Below are positions 48,573 to 60,449 of a DNA stretch of 64,000 nucleotides, piece after piece. The stretch covers positions 20,898,418 through 20,962,417 of the forward strand of contig OX387605.1 in the NCBI GenBank assembly GCA_947568835.1, written 5' to 3'. The DNA comes from Protonemura montana (Eukaryota > Arthropoda > Insecta > Plecoptera > Nemouridae). Within the stretch, counting starts at the first letter, position 1. Each line of letters starts with the position of its first letter. A program made the translations under genes and the position numbers. The notes under the pieces were generated by a model that was not told the DNA's origin, ran no database searches, and was given only the letters and a program-made list of their open reading frames with translations.

Positions 48573-51216
48573 CTACGATGTCTTCACCTTCACACCAGCC
48601 TTCCCCCTCACCACCTGCCAGCACACCCTGACCACCATCCAGCATGCAGCCAGGAGTGCCAGCACTGCCAGCGCCAGTACAGCCAGCACATCAACCAGCC
48701 AGTACCGGTACCAGGTGAGGTCAGCTGCCGCTGAGCGAAGGTGCGGTGCTCCGCGGTGGCGGATCGCGTACTCGGTCCAGAACACGGCTCGCTCCAGCGG
48801 TGTCTGCGGCTGATCCCGGAACTGTGCAGACAGCAGCTTCATGTTCTCGTAGTAACTGCAGGGACAATAGTTGAACAAGACTTCAAATATTTGAGACTCA
48901 CTGAGTAAAGGGGCTATAAATAAGTATCCAACAATCAAAAAAGTTAAATGTAAGCCTATGTAAATACTAAGTTAATGAACCCTATTTAAAATAAATAAAT
49001 TACCAAATATTTTCAAAAATGTTGATGTTTTAATAGCTTTCAACGCTTGCCAGCACTCACCAGGGTATCAACCATAAAACTTGTATGATGGTTTTTAGAC
49101 TCATGTCAACTTGATTTATCCTTAGCACTAGTTTAAAAAAAAAATATTTGAAATGTGTTTTGAATGTTCAGTAAAGGACAACTAAAATTTTCAACGTTTC
49201 GTAAATACAAAATACGTTAGTTTTTTAGTTATTGACCCTGATTATTTTATTTAGATGCATTTAGGATGCTTGAACTAGGTAATTGTTATAATTTTATGTG
49301 GTTCTTTTCATCTTTTGTTATTGGAAAATTGTCAGGACTGCTCTAACCCTTGAAGAAGTAACTAGTAGGTACATGTTACGAAACGCCGGGAAAGTTAGTT
49401 GTCCTTTACTTAGCATTCAAAACCCATTTCAAATAGTTTTTGTTCATATAACTTGTACTTTGAGATCAAGAACGTTATCTCGTTAATTAACGTTGATTAA
49501 TCCTGGGATTTACCAAGAAAACGTTCGTGATCTGTAGCGAAATATTTACAAGTGCCCTGTACAGGATTCTTCAGCAACGTCCTGAGATTACCAACACTCA
49601 CCTAGGAGTCTCTATTATCAACCTTATCTTCGCCAACACCCCTTGCGGCGAGAGCGTCGCGTAATCTAGCCGCTCCCCAACGCCGTGCGCCATCGACTTG
49701 TGTACGTTGGGGTGCTGGTCGATGATGAAGGGCAGTCCCAGCATGGGCACCCCGTGGTAAACAGCCTCCTGCGTGCTGAGCAGGCCGCCGTGCGTGATAA
49801 AGAGTCGCACGTTGGGGTGTGCGAGCACGTCGTTCTGGGGCAGCCAGGGGGACACATGTACGTTCGGGGGCAGCGCGCTCCCCAGCTCCGACGCAGCCGT
49901 CTCCCACTTCCACAGCACGCGCAGCCGAGGCAGCTGCGCGAACGCCTTGAGGAACGCGGACAGTGCTTCGGGGCGCAGTTGTGAGCTACGGATGTTGGAG
50001 CCCAGACTGAACAAGATAGCGCCGTCGGTGGCCTCATCCAGGAATTTTTGAAGATCCTGGAGATAAGATGTGTGTCGTATGTCTGAATATTAAACACTTT
50101 TAGACAATAGTAATAATAAAAACATAATATATGTCGCTGGGGTTTTGGTATACACAATATCTTTAAATCCAAAACACCTTCCGAGAAGCTTTTTCTCTTG
50201 TACAGATGAATATATGAAAAAAAAAAATGATAGATGATACACAATAAAATACTTATCATCATGCTACGTTCATGTAAATGTATAAGTTTTCAATTCAGCA
50301 CTGCTCTCTTAATTATTTGTTTTGCGGTCACCCACCCGGTCTTGATAGAGTACAGTGTAACTTGGTGATGTAACTTGGTTTATTCTTTACTGACCTTTGG
50401 CAACGTCTTGACTGGCTGAATGTGTAATCCCCCCACGGGCACCATGGCCGGAAGCAGCGGGCGAGGATAGTCGATGCTGAAGTGCGAGTTCACCATAACC
50501 AGGCTGATGTTGGCTTCGATCTCACTGACGGGGGGCACGTCCGGCCCCAGCCGTCGTCGGGTGATCTCGTCTATCATTGGCAGGTAAACGTAACTCCTGT
50601 ACGCACTGACGAACGCGTACAACACTGTGTTGGTAACACGTTCCCAGAAAGTCATATGATCCGAATAAGTAATGTACAGATTTGGAATATACGACGGTGT
50701 CTCGATGTCTCCTGTCAATTTACTAGCCCACATAGGATGTGCGAAAGCAGTGACACCGATCATAGGGGGGTTGCCAAAGTGTCTGACAAACCCCAAGAAA
50801 CATTCGTTTACAACGACCTCCATTATTATCAAATCGTACTTTTCTTTGCGCGCTAAAAGCTTTCGAGCGCCTTCTGAATTCATCCAATGTCCACACATCC
50901 CTGTTCCCCAGTCCCACCAAGTCATCATCGACTTGAAAGGTCCGTCGGCGAACATCGTTGTGTATTCCCAATTGGATGCGATGAACTCATAGGAACCTTC
51001 CAAGACGATGTCAGTAAGGTTGGCGACTGGTGACTTCTCGGGGTCTGGGCTTACTACTGTCACGTGGTGTCCTCGTGCGGCCAGCGCGGTCATCAGGACG
51101 CTGTTCCATCTGTGATGGCTGGGGGACGGTGTGGGGAGGATTGCCAGAATGTTGGCCGCTTCGTTGGGGTGCGTCGATACCACGGCTAGGATGCATATGA
51201 CGGTGACTGGCCACAT
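48573..51216 (-). CDS. UDP-glycosyltransferase (UGT), leftward copy
   Basis: UGTs transfer sugar from a UDP-sugar to small lipophilic compounds in the endoplasmic reticulum lumen (detoxification, pigment and hormone conjugation). Exons 51216-50395, 50056-49602 and 48855-48573 join in phase (0, then 2) and give 519 residues, the normal length. Residues 1-20 or so form a signal peptide (VTVICILAVV). The acceptor domain has PTPSPSHH with the likely catalytic His. The donor domain carries the UGT signature from W345LPQ through H363GG, LSTQEA and GVPMLGLP to D387Q. A single membrane helix lies at about 478-500, followed by a basic tail ending VKVKTS, typical for a type I ER protein. The ATG at 51216 was chosen because it begins the signal peptide; an upstream 5' UTR intron acceptor is plausible. 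Intron 2 contains an inverted-repeat MITE. The acceptor-binding half differs from its neighbour, so the substrate may differ. Confidence 0.95.
49085..49480. mobile_element. Inverted-repeat MITE-like element in UGT intron 2
   Basis: The segment 49131-49204 (TTTTGAATGTTCAGTAAAGG, then CGTTTCGTAA) recurs as its reverse complement at about 49378-49455, roughly 75 bp per arm at about 80% identity by eye. A second copy of the family is at 59498-59690. No coding capacity was seen. Outer boundaries are approximate. Confidence 0.6.
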
Positions 51217-52322
51217 TGTCTGGAAGATAGGCAATATATGATACACGCAATTCTATCCGGTTTCATTGATCAATGGCAAAAGATAATGAAAATAGTGACA
51301 ATTGTGGTGGCTTCGATAAGATAGATGAAAAATAGGTAACACTAGAAACTACCAAATTCGAGTTTTATAATTGTCTATGTAATTTGTTGGGAAAAACACA
51401 TTTCCAAGTCTTTAATATAAATAGGCTCCAAACTAATGTCCAGTTTTGTGAATTTACTCACGATTTGTGCGTCACTTTCAGTGTATTTTCTCAGTTTAAT
51501 GGTATTTAATTCAACTCTATCCCCCCTGTACACATTTTGTTGTAACTACCTGCTTCTTTCACCTGTGAATTCCCATCCAGCACTGTGATGATATTTGCTC
51601 TGTCGCCTTCTCTTAAAAGATGGATGATAAGAGAATAGAGGGTCATGTGACCAGCAGTCTGCCTTCAATTATAATTGAGTAACAGTGCTTGAAAATGATT
51701 GTGCAATAAACCAATTATACATGATGAGAATCTCTTTTGAGAAGAAAATATTTATTTTTTATGCTCCTACTTTTATTCGGTTATTTATATCCAAGTTATA
51801 AGAATACCAACAATTATATTGGAGGAAGCACTAATGTTGAAAGCCTACGTCCTATTAGTCACAGATCTCTTCATCTCTTTGAGTAAATAACTACAATGTC
51901 TTAATTTTCAAAGTTCACTTTAAGAGTCAACAGCAAAGGGTTGACAAGCAGCTCTCGGTCCCTTTAATCTAGTTCACTAGCAACTACTGAGAGAAAATTG
52001 TTTAAATCTGTGTTTTTGCTGTGCTCCTTTCAGTTTCATTAAATCGCAAAGAAATAAAAACATATATATTTATATCTACTTTGTAAAGGAACAGTTTCAA
52101 AGTAGGGGTCCAGCAACGAATTATACGATTCCCAATTTAACACAAATACCGCGCGTCACCACTCAACGTTGAAAACAATAACCTACACATTGTCCAATGT
52201 ATATCTCCATAAAGGTCAGTTTATAAATAACGTCTCATTAGACGATTACGGCCATGAAATTGACTGCGTCAAATCACAACAAACTTGCTTTCACTAAGGC
52301 CGTACTTGAGCCGCGTTTGACA
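51217..52322. promoter_or_regulatory. Shared upstream region of the two divergent UGT genes
   Basis: 1.1 kb between two divergent start codons, AT-rich, with no other gene. It must contain both promoters, and possibly a non-coding first exon of the leftward gene because a pyrimidine-rich AG acceptor lies just before its ATG. Confidence 0.5.
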
Positions 52323-54515
52323 ATGAATACCATCGTCATCACGCTGTTCCTCGTAAATGCGTACACGACTTCTGCAGCTAGCATCCTAGCTCTGCTGCCG
52401 ACACCCTCACCAAGCCATCATCTCTGGAACAGTGTCCTCATGAAGACTCTCGCTACAAGGGGTCACCACGTCACTGTCCTCACCCCTGACCCGGAAGTTA
52501 TTTCCATCGCCAACTACACAACGCTGCATATGGAAGGAACATACAAGCACGCCATCAAGACAAGAGATTACCTCAGCATGAATGAAAGTCCCTTCTCAAT
52601 GTTGTACACCATGTTTAGTTGGGGACCGACCATGTGCAACTATGGGATGGATACACAGGGAGTGAAGACTTTGATGAACATGAATGCGACGTTTGATCTG
52701 GTAATCGTAGAGATTTCTTTCTACGAATGCTATTTGGCGTTCGTACCGTGGTTTGGTAATCCTCCTGTGGTTGCCATCACTGCTTTGGCGAGTCCTGGGT
52801 GGGCCGGCTGGATCACAGGAAGTCCTGAAAACCCGTCTTTCGTTCCCAACTTCTTGTCGTCTGCGATTGATCGCATGGGCTTCTGGGAACGTGTTACCAA
52901 CACAGTGTTGTACGCGTTCGTCAGTGCGTACAGGAGTTACGTTTACCTGCCAATGATAGACAAGATCACCCGACGACGGCTGGGGCCGGACGTGCCCCCC
53001 GTCAGTGAGATCGAAGCCAACATCAGCCTGGTCATGGTGAACTCGCACTTCAGCATGGATTATCCTCGCCCGCTGCTTCCGGCCATGGTGCCCGTGGGGG
53101 GATTACACATCCAACCAGTCAAGCCGTTGCCGAAGGTCAGTGGTGGGGAAGAGGGGAAGAGTTTTCATGAGTCAAATTGAGCCTGAGTATGGTTGTCATC
53201 GCCTACTGGATGATGCATTTTTTGAGCAACGGAGCTAGAGTCGTGATCGGAGCTACTGGCGGCGAGGGCTGGTTGGGTGACTATGACCAGATATCAAATG
53301 ATTGCTATAGGAAAGAGACTGTTTTATTTAAAATAACACTTGTATCCGTCTGAGATTCACAAAACACCGTGTTTTATAGAAATCCAAGAAAACCTCGAAC
53401 CATGCGTTCTAAGTTGACCTTGCTACAGATGACTTTCAGCCAATACTTTTCTTCTCTACAGGATCTTCAAACATTCCTGAATGATGCTGTCGACGGCGCC
53501 ATCTTGTTCAGTCTGGGCACAAACATCCGCAGCTCACAACTGCGCCCCGAAGCACTGTCCGCGTTCCTCAAGGCGTTCGCGCAGCTGCCTCGGCTGCGCG
53601 TGCTGTGGAAGTGGGAGACGGCTGCGTCGGAGCTGGGTAGCGCGCTGCCCCCGAACGTGTACGTGTCCCCCTGGCTGCCTCAGAACGACGTGCTCGCACA
53701 CCCCAACGTGCGACTCTTCATCACGCACGGCGGCCTGCTCAGCACGCAGGAGGCTTTTTACCACGGGGTGCCCATGCTGGGACTGCCCTTCATCATCGAC
53801 CAGCACCCCAACGTACACAAGTCGATGGCGCACGGCGTTGGGGAGCGGCTAGATTACGCGACGCTCTCGCCGCAAGGGGTGTTGGCGAAGATAAGGTTGA
53901 TAATAGAGACTCCTAGGTGAGTGTTGGTAATCTCAGGACGTTGCTGAAGAATCCTGTGTAGGGCACTTGTTAATTATTCGCTAGAGATCACACACGTTGG
54001 TGTAAGCGAAGATAAGGTAGCTGCTGAAGACTCCTAGGTGAGTTCGCCGGAACAAGGTATCCCATTTCTGGAGGCTGAATACCATTCATGTTCCCGAATT
54101 ATGTTCGGAATGTCAAATTCCGAATACTTCTTCATTCATACTTTTCAAGGTTGCGCCCGGTTCTTTAGCATTGGTACTTTTGCCACTGTGTAAGTAACGC
54201 GGGAAAATAACACGGAAACCTCTTCCTTGCAGATATCATGAGAACATGCAGCGGCTTTCGGCGGAGTTCCGGGACCAGCCGCAGACGCCGCTGGAGCGCG
54301 CTGTGTTTTGGACAGAATACGCGATTCGCCACCGTGGGGCGCAGCATCTTCGCTCCGCGGCCTTAGATCTCGCCTGGTACCGGTACTGGCTGCTCGACGT
54401 GCTGGTTGTTCTGATGCTGGCAGCGATGGCACTCCTGGCTGCGTGCTGGGTGGTGGTCAGGGTGTGCTGGCGGGTGGCGAGGGGGCGGTCGAGCGTGAAG
54501 ACGAAGACCAGATAG
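52323..54515 (+). CDS. UDP-glycosyltransferase (UGT), rightward copy
   Basis: This is the paralogue of the leftward UGT with the same three-exon structure: 52323-53135, 53462-53916 and 54233-54515, with identical phases and identical lengths for exons 2 and 3 (455 and 283 bases). It encodes 516 residues: signal peptide (IVITLFLVNAYTTSA), PTPSPSHH catalytic segment, donor domain with WLPQ, HGG, LSTQEA, GVPMLGLP and DQ, one membrane helix and a basic tail. The ATG at 52323 was chosen over an upstream in-frame ATG at 52254 because it lines up with the neighbour and starts the signal peptide. The first two thirds of exon 1 is clearly diverged from the neighbour, while the end of exon 1 and all of exon 2 are almost identical. 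A partial repeat of the exon 2 end lies in intron 2. Confidence 0.95.
54005..54046 (+). repeat. Partial duplicate of UGT exon 2 end and splice donor
   Basis: GCGAAGATAAGGT and GACTCCTAGGTGAGT both recur about 120 bases downstream of the true exon 2 end (53885-53923), so intron 2 contains a second potential donor. Confidence 0.7.
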
Positions 54516-54833
54516 ACCAAGGTTGGGGTGGATCTTAGGAACAAAATGACTTATTTTTAGGGCACACGTTTTGGCCTTTAGCGTCGGGTTTGGGACCAAA
54601 GGAATATGCGTTATTATTTATTACGCTTGAATTGTTGTGAGCAATCTCATGCCATACCGTACCTTAGATCTCTTGTCTTGGTTGCAAAAGTGGGTATGCC
54701 AAACTTTTTCTATAATTACACGGTTATCGAAGATATCGCCTTTTTTAAAGACATTTTTAAGATACGTTACAATTAAATGGCATTCAATGTCACAGCAACT
54801 GGCTATAAGCGCTGAATATATTTTACAAAAAAT

Positions 54834-54839
54834 AATAAA
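54834..54839 (+). terminator. Candidate polyadenylation signal of the rightward UGT
   Basis: AATAAA about 320 bases after the stop codon, inside an AAT-rich run. Confidence 0.35.
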
Positions 54840-55717
54840 TAAATGAATAAATAAATGAATTATCCAATCAGAATAGTTAATCAAAAACTCGCATTTACGT
54901 CCTTAATGTTTAAAGTTAGGTTAATTAGATGTATTTTTATAACCAACCACATTTAAAAATGTTAGGACTAAATCGACGGAGCCGTCGTTGTCTCTCGAAG
55001 ACTCCATCATGTTCAAATGATGCTCCAGTCTTTGTCGTAACCGCCAGTGAACAGCGCTCTCGACAAGTATGTGTTTGAAAGAAAGAGGCTGATTACATGG
55101 AGTGCATTATCAGTAGAGTGGATCTTCCCACTTGAAGATTAACACGTGGGAAAGAAAGCTGTGGTCGTTGCTCCCCAGGGTTGTTACTATCTCTTCCCGT
55201 CGACAGCGTGTTGGAAGAAGATAGCAAGCCACAGTAGATGCATTGATTGACCTGACCACTAGGTTCCCATTTGGTTAGAGCACTAATATTTAACAGTCTG
55301 GGCAAGCAAGGCCGACCAATGGCTTCTCTACCGTCAAAAATAGCAAGAAATGAAATCACTGTCATTTCGAGTGTTCGGATATTCCATTTCGTTATTTCTC
55401 GCAGATTATTCGCTTTTGGAACTGGTTTACGCTCAATTAAACTTCATTAATGCTAACCCCAATGTTTGATATACTCTTATCGATATTTTTTAATTGCAGA
55501 GGTTTGTTAAACAGAACAGCCACGAGCGCCATTGAGTGGCCACCACGGTTACTACTAATCGGCAGACAGTTTATCATTGACCTTCTGACTAATGGTTTCT
55601 AAGGCCTGAAATTTTTCTGCTAACACGGTAGCTCAAGCCGCGTGTCAATACTTTGATTTGTGGTGTTTAACGACGCACTGTTTTGACAACGGGCCCTGTA
55701 ACATTGGTCTTGTGTTT
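54840..55717. other. Intergenic, nothing recognised
   Basis: Mixed-composition DNA downstream of the rightward UGT. No gene or named repeat was recognised. Confidence 0.5.
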
Positions 55718-56075
55718 GGATGATGATAAGGATGATGATTAACCTAACCAAGCCAATAAGGAAAGGGCGGAAACCCGGTACCGGCACGTAGCCTACTCCT
55801 GTCGAAGATCACCAAGGAGACCACCGGCTTAACGTCCCTTCTGAAGGGCGGTACAACGCGAACAACAGGATTCCTCCACAAATCCATGCTGTCGAGAGGT
55901 TGACAAGCAAGGCGAATGAAGTTGCTGTACCAAATTTCATTTCTCCAACCTCTCTCCCGAACAGAACTGGTCATGTGTATGATGGTCATCCATCCAATAC
56001 CTGATCCAGAGCAGTGTTGCTTAACTTCGGTGATCTCATGAGAACCGGTGTTTCCAGCACGCCAAACCGTACGGC
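55718..56075 (-). mobile_element. 5S rRNA-derived SINE (SINE3-like)
   Basis: The first 90 bases on the minus strand (56075-55985) resemble 5S rRNA: ACCGGTTCTCATGAGATCA, CCGAAGTTAAGCAACACTG and a GGATGGATGACCATC segment match the internal promoter of 5S genes. A body of about 260 bp follows, with GGGACGTTAAGCCGGTGGTC and CGGTACCGGGTTTCCGCCC, ending in ATCATC-type short repeats. A 5S head, unrelated body and simple tail together define a SINE3-type element. The body match is from general recollection, not a search. Confidence 0.6.
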
Positions 56076-56375
56076 TTCGTCTGTAAAGCTGGAAGGGACA
56101 ACAGCAAAGTACACCATATGCTGAGCAGTGGCCTCTTTGGTGGCTCTGCCGGTCATCTCATTGTCAGCGATGCCAGCATGGCCTGGGAACCAAGAAAACA
56201 AAACTTTGACAGATACAGTTCTCCGCAAGTTATTCACACCACGCTGAACAATGTTGTCTGTTTGTTATGCGTGGAACAAAGTTTGAGAAGCTCATAAATT
56301 GTTTGAGTCTGGTTCTTTGAGCGTGTTCGCGGGTCTTGAGGATTGAAAACAATTCCGCTGTGAGTACGGTTCGGA
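56076..56375 (-). mobile_element. LINE (non-LTR retrotransposon) RNase H domain fragment
   Basis: The minus strand reads DPRTRSKNQTQTIYELL and then, in a different frame, VLFSWFPGHAGIADNEMTG, the two characteristic parts of the RNase H domain that follows reverse transcriptase in I/Jockey-type LINEs. The frame shift shows that it is decayed. The 5' part is missing and the 3' side ends where the 5S-derived SINE begins. Confidence 0.7.
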
Positions 56376-59326
56376 GTTAAGTCTGACGATCACACCCCCT
56401 GTTGTCGACAACAAATTCACACCCAACCGACGCAAACATATATATATTATTAATTCAGAACACATTCAAACACATTGGACCATTAATTTTGTAAGCCAAA
56501 GATATTTTTAATTAATTCGGGTAACTTTCTCATAATATAATATAACGTTTACAAGTACAACACTTATTTTCTGTAGAGCACGTTTTATAGTTCTGGATTC
56601 AGCAATTACACATTTTCTTCAACTGTCGCTACTCGCTCAGGATTCTTTGAATTCCTCTACTGAAAAACAACAAAATTAAGCTTATTCATCTACACACATG
56701 CACAACAGAGTTGAACTGTGCTCTGAATCCGCGCTTTAACATTTTACAGTTAATGTTTGCCTCTATGTTAAATACACAACCAATAATGCTTGCTTACAAA
56801 GAACTGGTGCAGCAAATTTCAATGAGATGCATGAAACTATATCCTACGATGTGTGTATAATATATCTGACCAAAGATTTGTATTTCCCTCAAATTTCTCT
56901 GTTATCAAAACCTTGGGTAACTGATAAAAAAGGTAAACTTATTATCACATCCAACTGAAATGAATTGTTATATCATACCAGCCCTTGGTAGCTCACAAAA
57001 ATAGCTTGGGACTCCACGATTTGGCTTTCAAACGTTGGCCACGGCAGCAAATAGATTTGCACGCGTTTTCATATTTCACAAAAATATCTGACACTCAATG
57101 GCTTTTACAACATATTTGTAATGCCTTTAGAATTCACTTAATGAATCAAATTATATAACTAAATGTTTTACCTGTGTCATGTACACCATACCGACAACTT
57201 TAAGTTCCAACCATCATGTGGCATGTCAAAAACTTGGCTGAACGGCATCTCAATGATGTGCATTTACCAAATTTGCATGATAATATATTAAAGACTGTTA
57301 AGCGTCACATTATTGCTCAGAATATTGAAATTAAATTCATCTTTTCATTGCTTGTTATCTGATAAAAAAATTAAAATCTATTATTTTGTCTGATTGTTCA
57401 CCATGTTAGTTTCAGTTGACTCGTCATGGCCTGCCACCTACCAGACTTTAGTGGAAACTTTAGTGGACGAAATTCTCACAAAATCGCGATTTGGAAATAA
57501 AAGGGCTGGCAGAGTGATTTCATTTGGCTGCGCTATTATTTTAAATTGGCAAGACCCAGGTAATTGGTACACTTCTACAATGAACTCCAGATACAACTTG
57601 AGAGTCACATAAACGCCAAACAATGCGTTTCGTTTGATTAGTTTCAATTACAAAATGTTATAATTCTATCAAAAATCAACACATTTTTTTTATCTGGACG
57701 TTGAAATTTTCACAGAGATTGCATTCAGCATCGGACAATACAGCGACACACCGATTTAGTATATAAACATTAGAACAACATCGAAGATATGCATTTCAGT
57801 TGAGCAAGTAATTGCTTTCATAAGTAATTCGTGGCGGTTTACTCAGTGCAATGAATGTTCTAATCCTCAAATGAGAGAAGCACTCACATCACAGTGTCTG
57901 GATGAAGCGTCGAGTGACGATCTCTGGCATCGTCAATTTCACAACGAGGGAACGGTTATAACTTATTGGGGAACTTGTGTATCAAGAATCTATCATAAAT
58001 AACATATTAAATGTGGATAAAATTATGATCTTCGTTCTGTGAGCTATATAGAAGTGAAAAGGGTCAAATTGGGATTCTACCATTCGTTACATTTAGCGAT
58101 GTGAGTAGATTATTTCATTAAAACATTGAGCGCAGTTAAGGGATGAAACACATCTAATAAAAACTGCTTGGACTAAAATATCTAACCACAGACAATCAAG
58201 TTACCTAGATATCGAGTTCTGTATTGAAAATTAAGATATCACGTCGATAATTTTAGCATTTGCTATATGTTCTACATCACATGGATTAATGCTCTAGCGC
58301 AGATGCATCTTAGAACAAACACGAGGAGAGTTTTAATATAAGTCTTATCAACAGACTGTCGACAAAGCCATCAGTCTTCCCGAGTAAAATAGTATAAGTA
58401 TTTCAATTAGTAAGATCACCAAGTATGACAAGAGGTGGCACTGGAAACATTCAGCTTAACGAAAGGGGGTTTCAATAACATTAGTTATTCACATTTTTAT
58501 GATTACAGCAATATTATCCACTAGTGATTAATCAAAATATAAGTAGAATGAGAAGCGAAACAATTCTTTTGTATATTGGGTAAAATGTAGGTCTGTCGAG
58601 ACTTTTAAAACACAAGCCCAGAACGTAAGTACAAGGAAACAGTATTTCAAGTAAAGTATCCTTTGAGGGGTAAGTCAATATAAAACATCTCAAACTCCTC
58701 GTTTTCGTGTAAAATATTTATGTTTGAAAACTAAGTGAAATCAAACAATTTTCACCTCACCTCGAGGATTTTTGTCACTGAGCGCGTTGAAAACAGTCTT
58801 TCAATCGCGTTTGATTTGGTTTTAGCGTCGTCTTTGCTCGAGTCACGTGTTTTGGTTCGACGTAGCGACGATCAGGCGGCGTCGCGAAGCTCAGGGGTGG
58901 CCGCGAAAGGCCGGTGGAGCCGCGGATGGGATGGGTGAACTTCACCCCGACGTAGCGACCCACTGCAAGCAAAGAGACAACGGTTGGATTCATGTCTACC
59001 TTCTATCAAACTGTTGCTTGCGAGTGCAATGCTTTTTAGTTGGACTTCTTTTATGTTGTTTAATTGTGCAGAAGATCTTGGACATTTTTGATTCAGAATG
59101 AAATGCACTGTTATCATAAAACATCTTATGGCTTGTAATTACAAACTTAAGCAAGAAAATTATTACTTTGTGTTACAATTGATATAAAAATACAAGAAAT
59201 AAAGCTAGTTAAGTTTTTTTAAAGTGCCAGTATCTTGAAAAATATTTTAGCAAATGCATTCATTTAAACTAATTTATAGGGTGTGTTTTATTTCCAGCTC
59301 CAAAATGCAGTTTATGCATTATCATT
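56376..59326. other. Intergenic, no gene recognised
   Basis: 3 kb, mostly AT-rich. A small GC-rich island at about 58795-58985 contains open frames on both strands but matches no family I recognise. A frame at 57394-57612 is also unassigned. Confidence 0.45.
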
Positions 59327-59492
59327 GAGTATATAGGTGTAGTCAGAGGGTCATCGTTAATGTTAAACTTTCTGCTGGGCAAACGAGCCGGCAACATGCG
59401 GCATCGGTAGGTGTCACCCGATGTCGCTTGCGGCCGTCCTTTTTAACAATAGTTACGAATCAAAATATCGATACGTGTATTTATCAAATAAC
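59327..59492 (+). repeat. Dispersed repeat family A, copy 3
   Basis: Shares GTTAATGTTAA, CTTTCTGCTG, GCAAACGAGCCGGCAACAT and GCGGCCGTCCTTTTTAA with copy 1. A central stem GCGGCATCGG / CCGATGTCGC is self-complementary. The 3' half is shorter than in copy 1. Confidence 0.6.
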
Positions 59493-59497
59493 AAAAT

Positions 59498-59690
59498 ATG
59501 ATAGTTTTTAGACTCATTTCTACTTTAACTAACCTTAGCACTAGTTCCGACAAAAACTATTTGAACTGGGTTTTGAATGCTCAGTGAAGAACAACTAAAT
59601 TTTCGCAACGTTTCGTAACTTGCATCTGTTACTTTGTATCATTAAAAAACCCTGTTCAAAAAGTTTTTGTCAAAACAAAATTATATTTCG
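59498..59690. mobile_element. Internally deleted copy of the UGT-intron MITE family
   Basis: TTTTTAGACTCAT, CCTTAGCACTAGTT, GGGTTTTGAATGCTCAGTGA and CAACGTTTCGTAAC align with 49090-49206. A short right-end match (AAGTTTTTGTCAAAAC) follows, so most of the second arm is missing. It directly follows repeat family A copy 3. Confidence 0.55.
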
Positions 59691-60449
59691 GAACACTCTA
59701 AACTAAGGCGAAACTCTACAAAATACCTTCATCCATTTTTGTCGGTAAAGTAGTCATTTGGCGGCTATTTTTCCCGACTACTGTTTACCATTAATGCTAT
59801 GTTAGTACGGTACACCACCTATATACAGCTGATGAAAGAAGGACCTTTCCTATTGTCTTAAGGTCACATATTTTACCGCGTTCAGCTTCACTAACATTGC
59901 AATTTTTTAGGAAAATTTCATGAACAAGAGCGACCAAAATTGGCTAGTAAAGTGTCAAAAGTGCGTCACTCTTTTGCAAGCATCAGGAAGCGAACCCGCA
60001 CCAACACCAGCCAATTTTCTCTTGGCACCCCATCAAAGTTAAGCCTTGGGCTAAGATTTTGGGATTTCGGTACACGGTCATTAGGCCAACAGCAATTTGA
60101 GTTTGTGTCAAACGAGAATAGCACACAATGTGATTGAAAGCAACATAAAATACATTCATAAATATAATTAAACACATTCCTTGTATCGGTCGCCAATAGC
60201 AATAAATCAGCCGCTGTAGCGATGCATATCATTTTGTACATCCCTGTACTGTGAACGTCAGAAAACTATTTAAATCATACACTCTTGGAAGTAAAGCGAA
60301 AAGATTTGCATCCTATTTTTATCGTAGATTGCAGCACGTGTGCACTTTTCTCGACTGCATCTTAATTGAGTACAAAGTGACACTAAGATAGAAGATAGCT
60401 TGCACAACGTACAATCTGGCACGGAGATTGTCGGCTTGTGCACTCACCA
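59691..60449. other. Intergenic, nothing recognised
   Basis: AT-rich DNA. Short open frames such as 59940-60137 have no recognisable features. Confidence 0.5.

Noticed and set aside
49685-50856. Plus-strand open frames opposite the leftward UGT, and their mirror on the minus strand of the rightward UGT (52596-53833)
   Set aside because: They are GC-rich antisense shadows. Both pairs exist only because the UGT exons are nearly identical.
55744-55989. Open frame first taken as the end of a LINE protein
   Set aside because: It lies in the body of the 5S-derived SINE, so the translation is incidental.
57394-57612. 72-residue open frame with a vaguely Bcl-2-like stretch
   Set aside because: No full motif, no splice-supported neighbours and AT-rich surroundings; likely chance.
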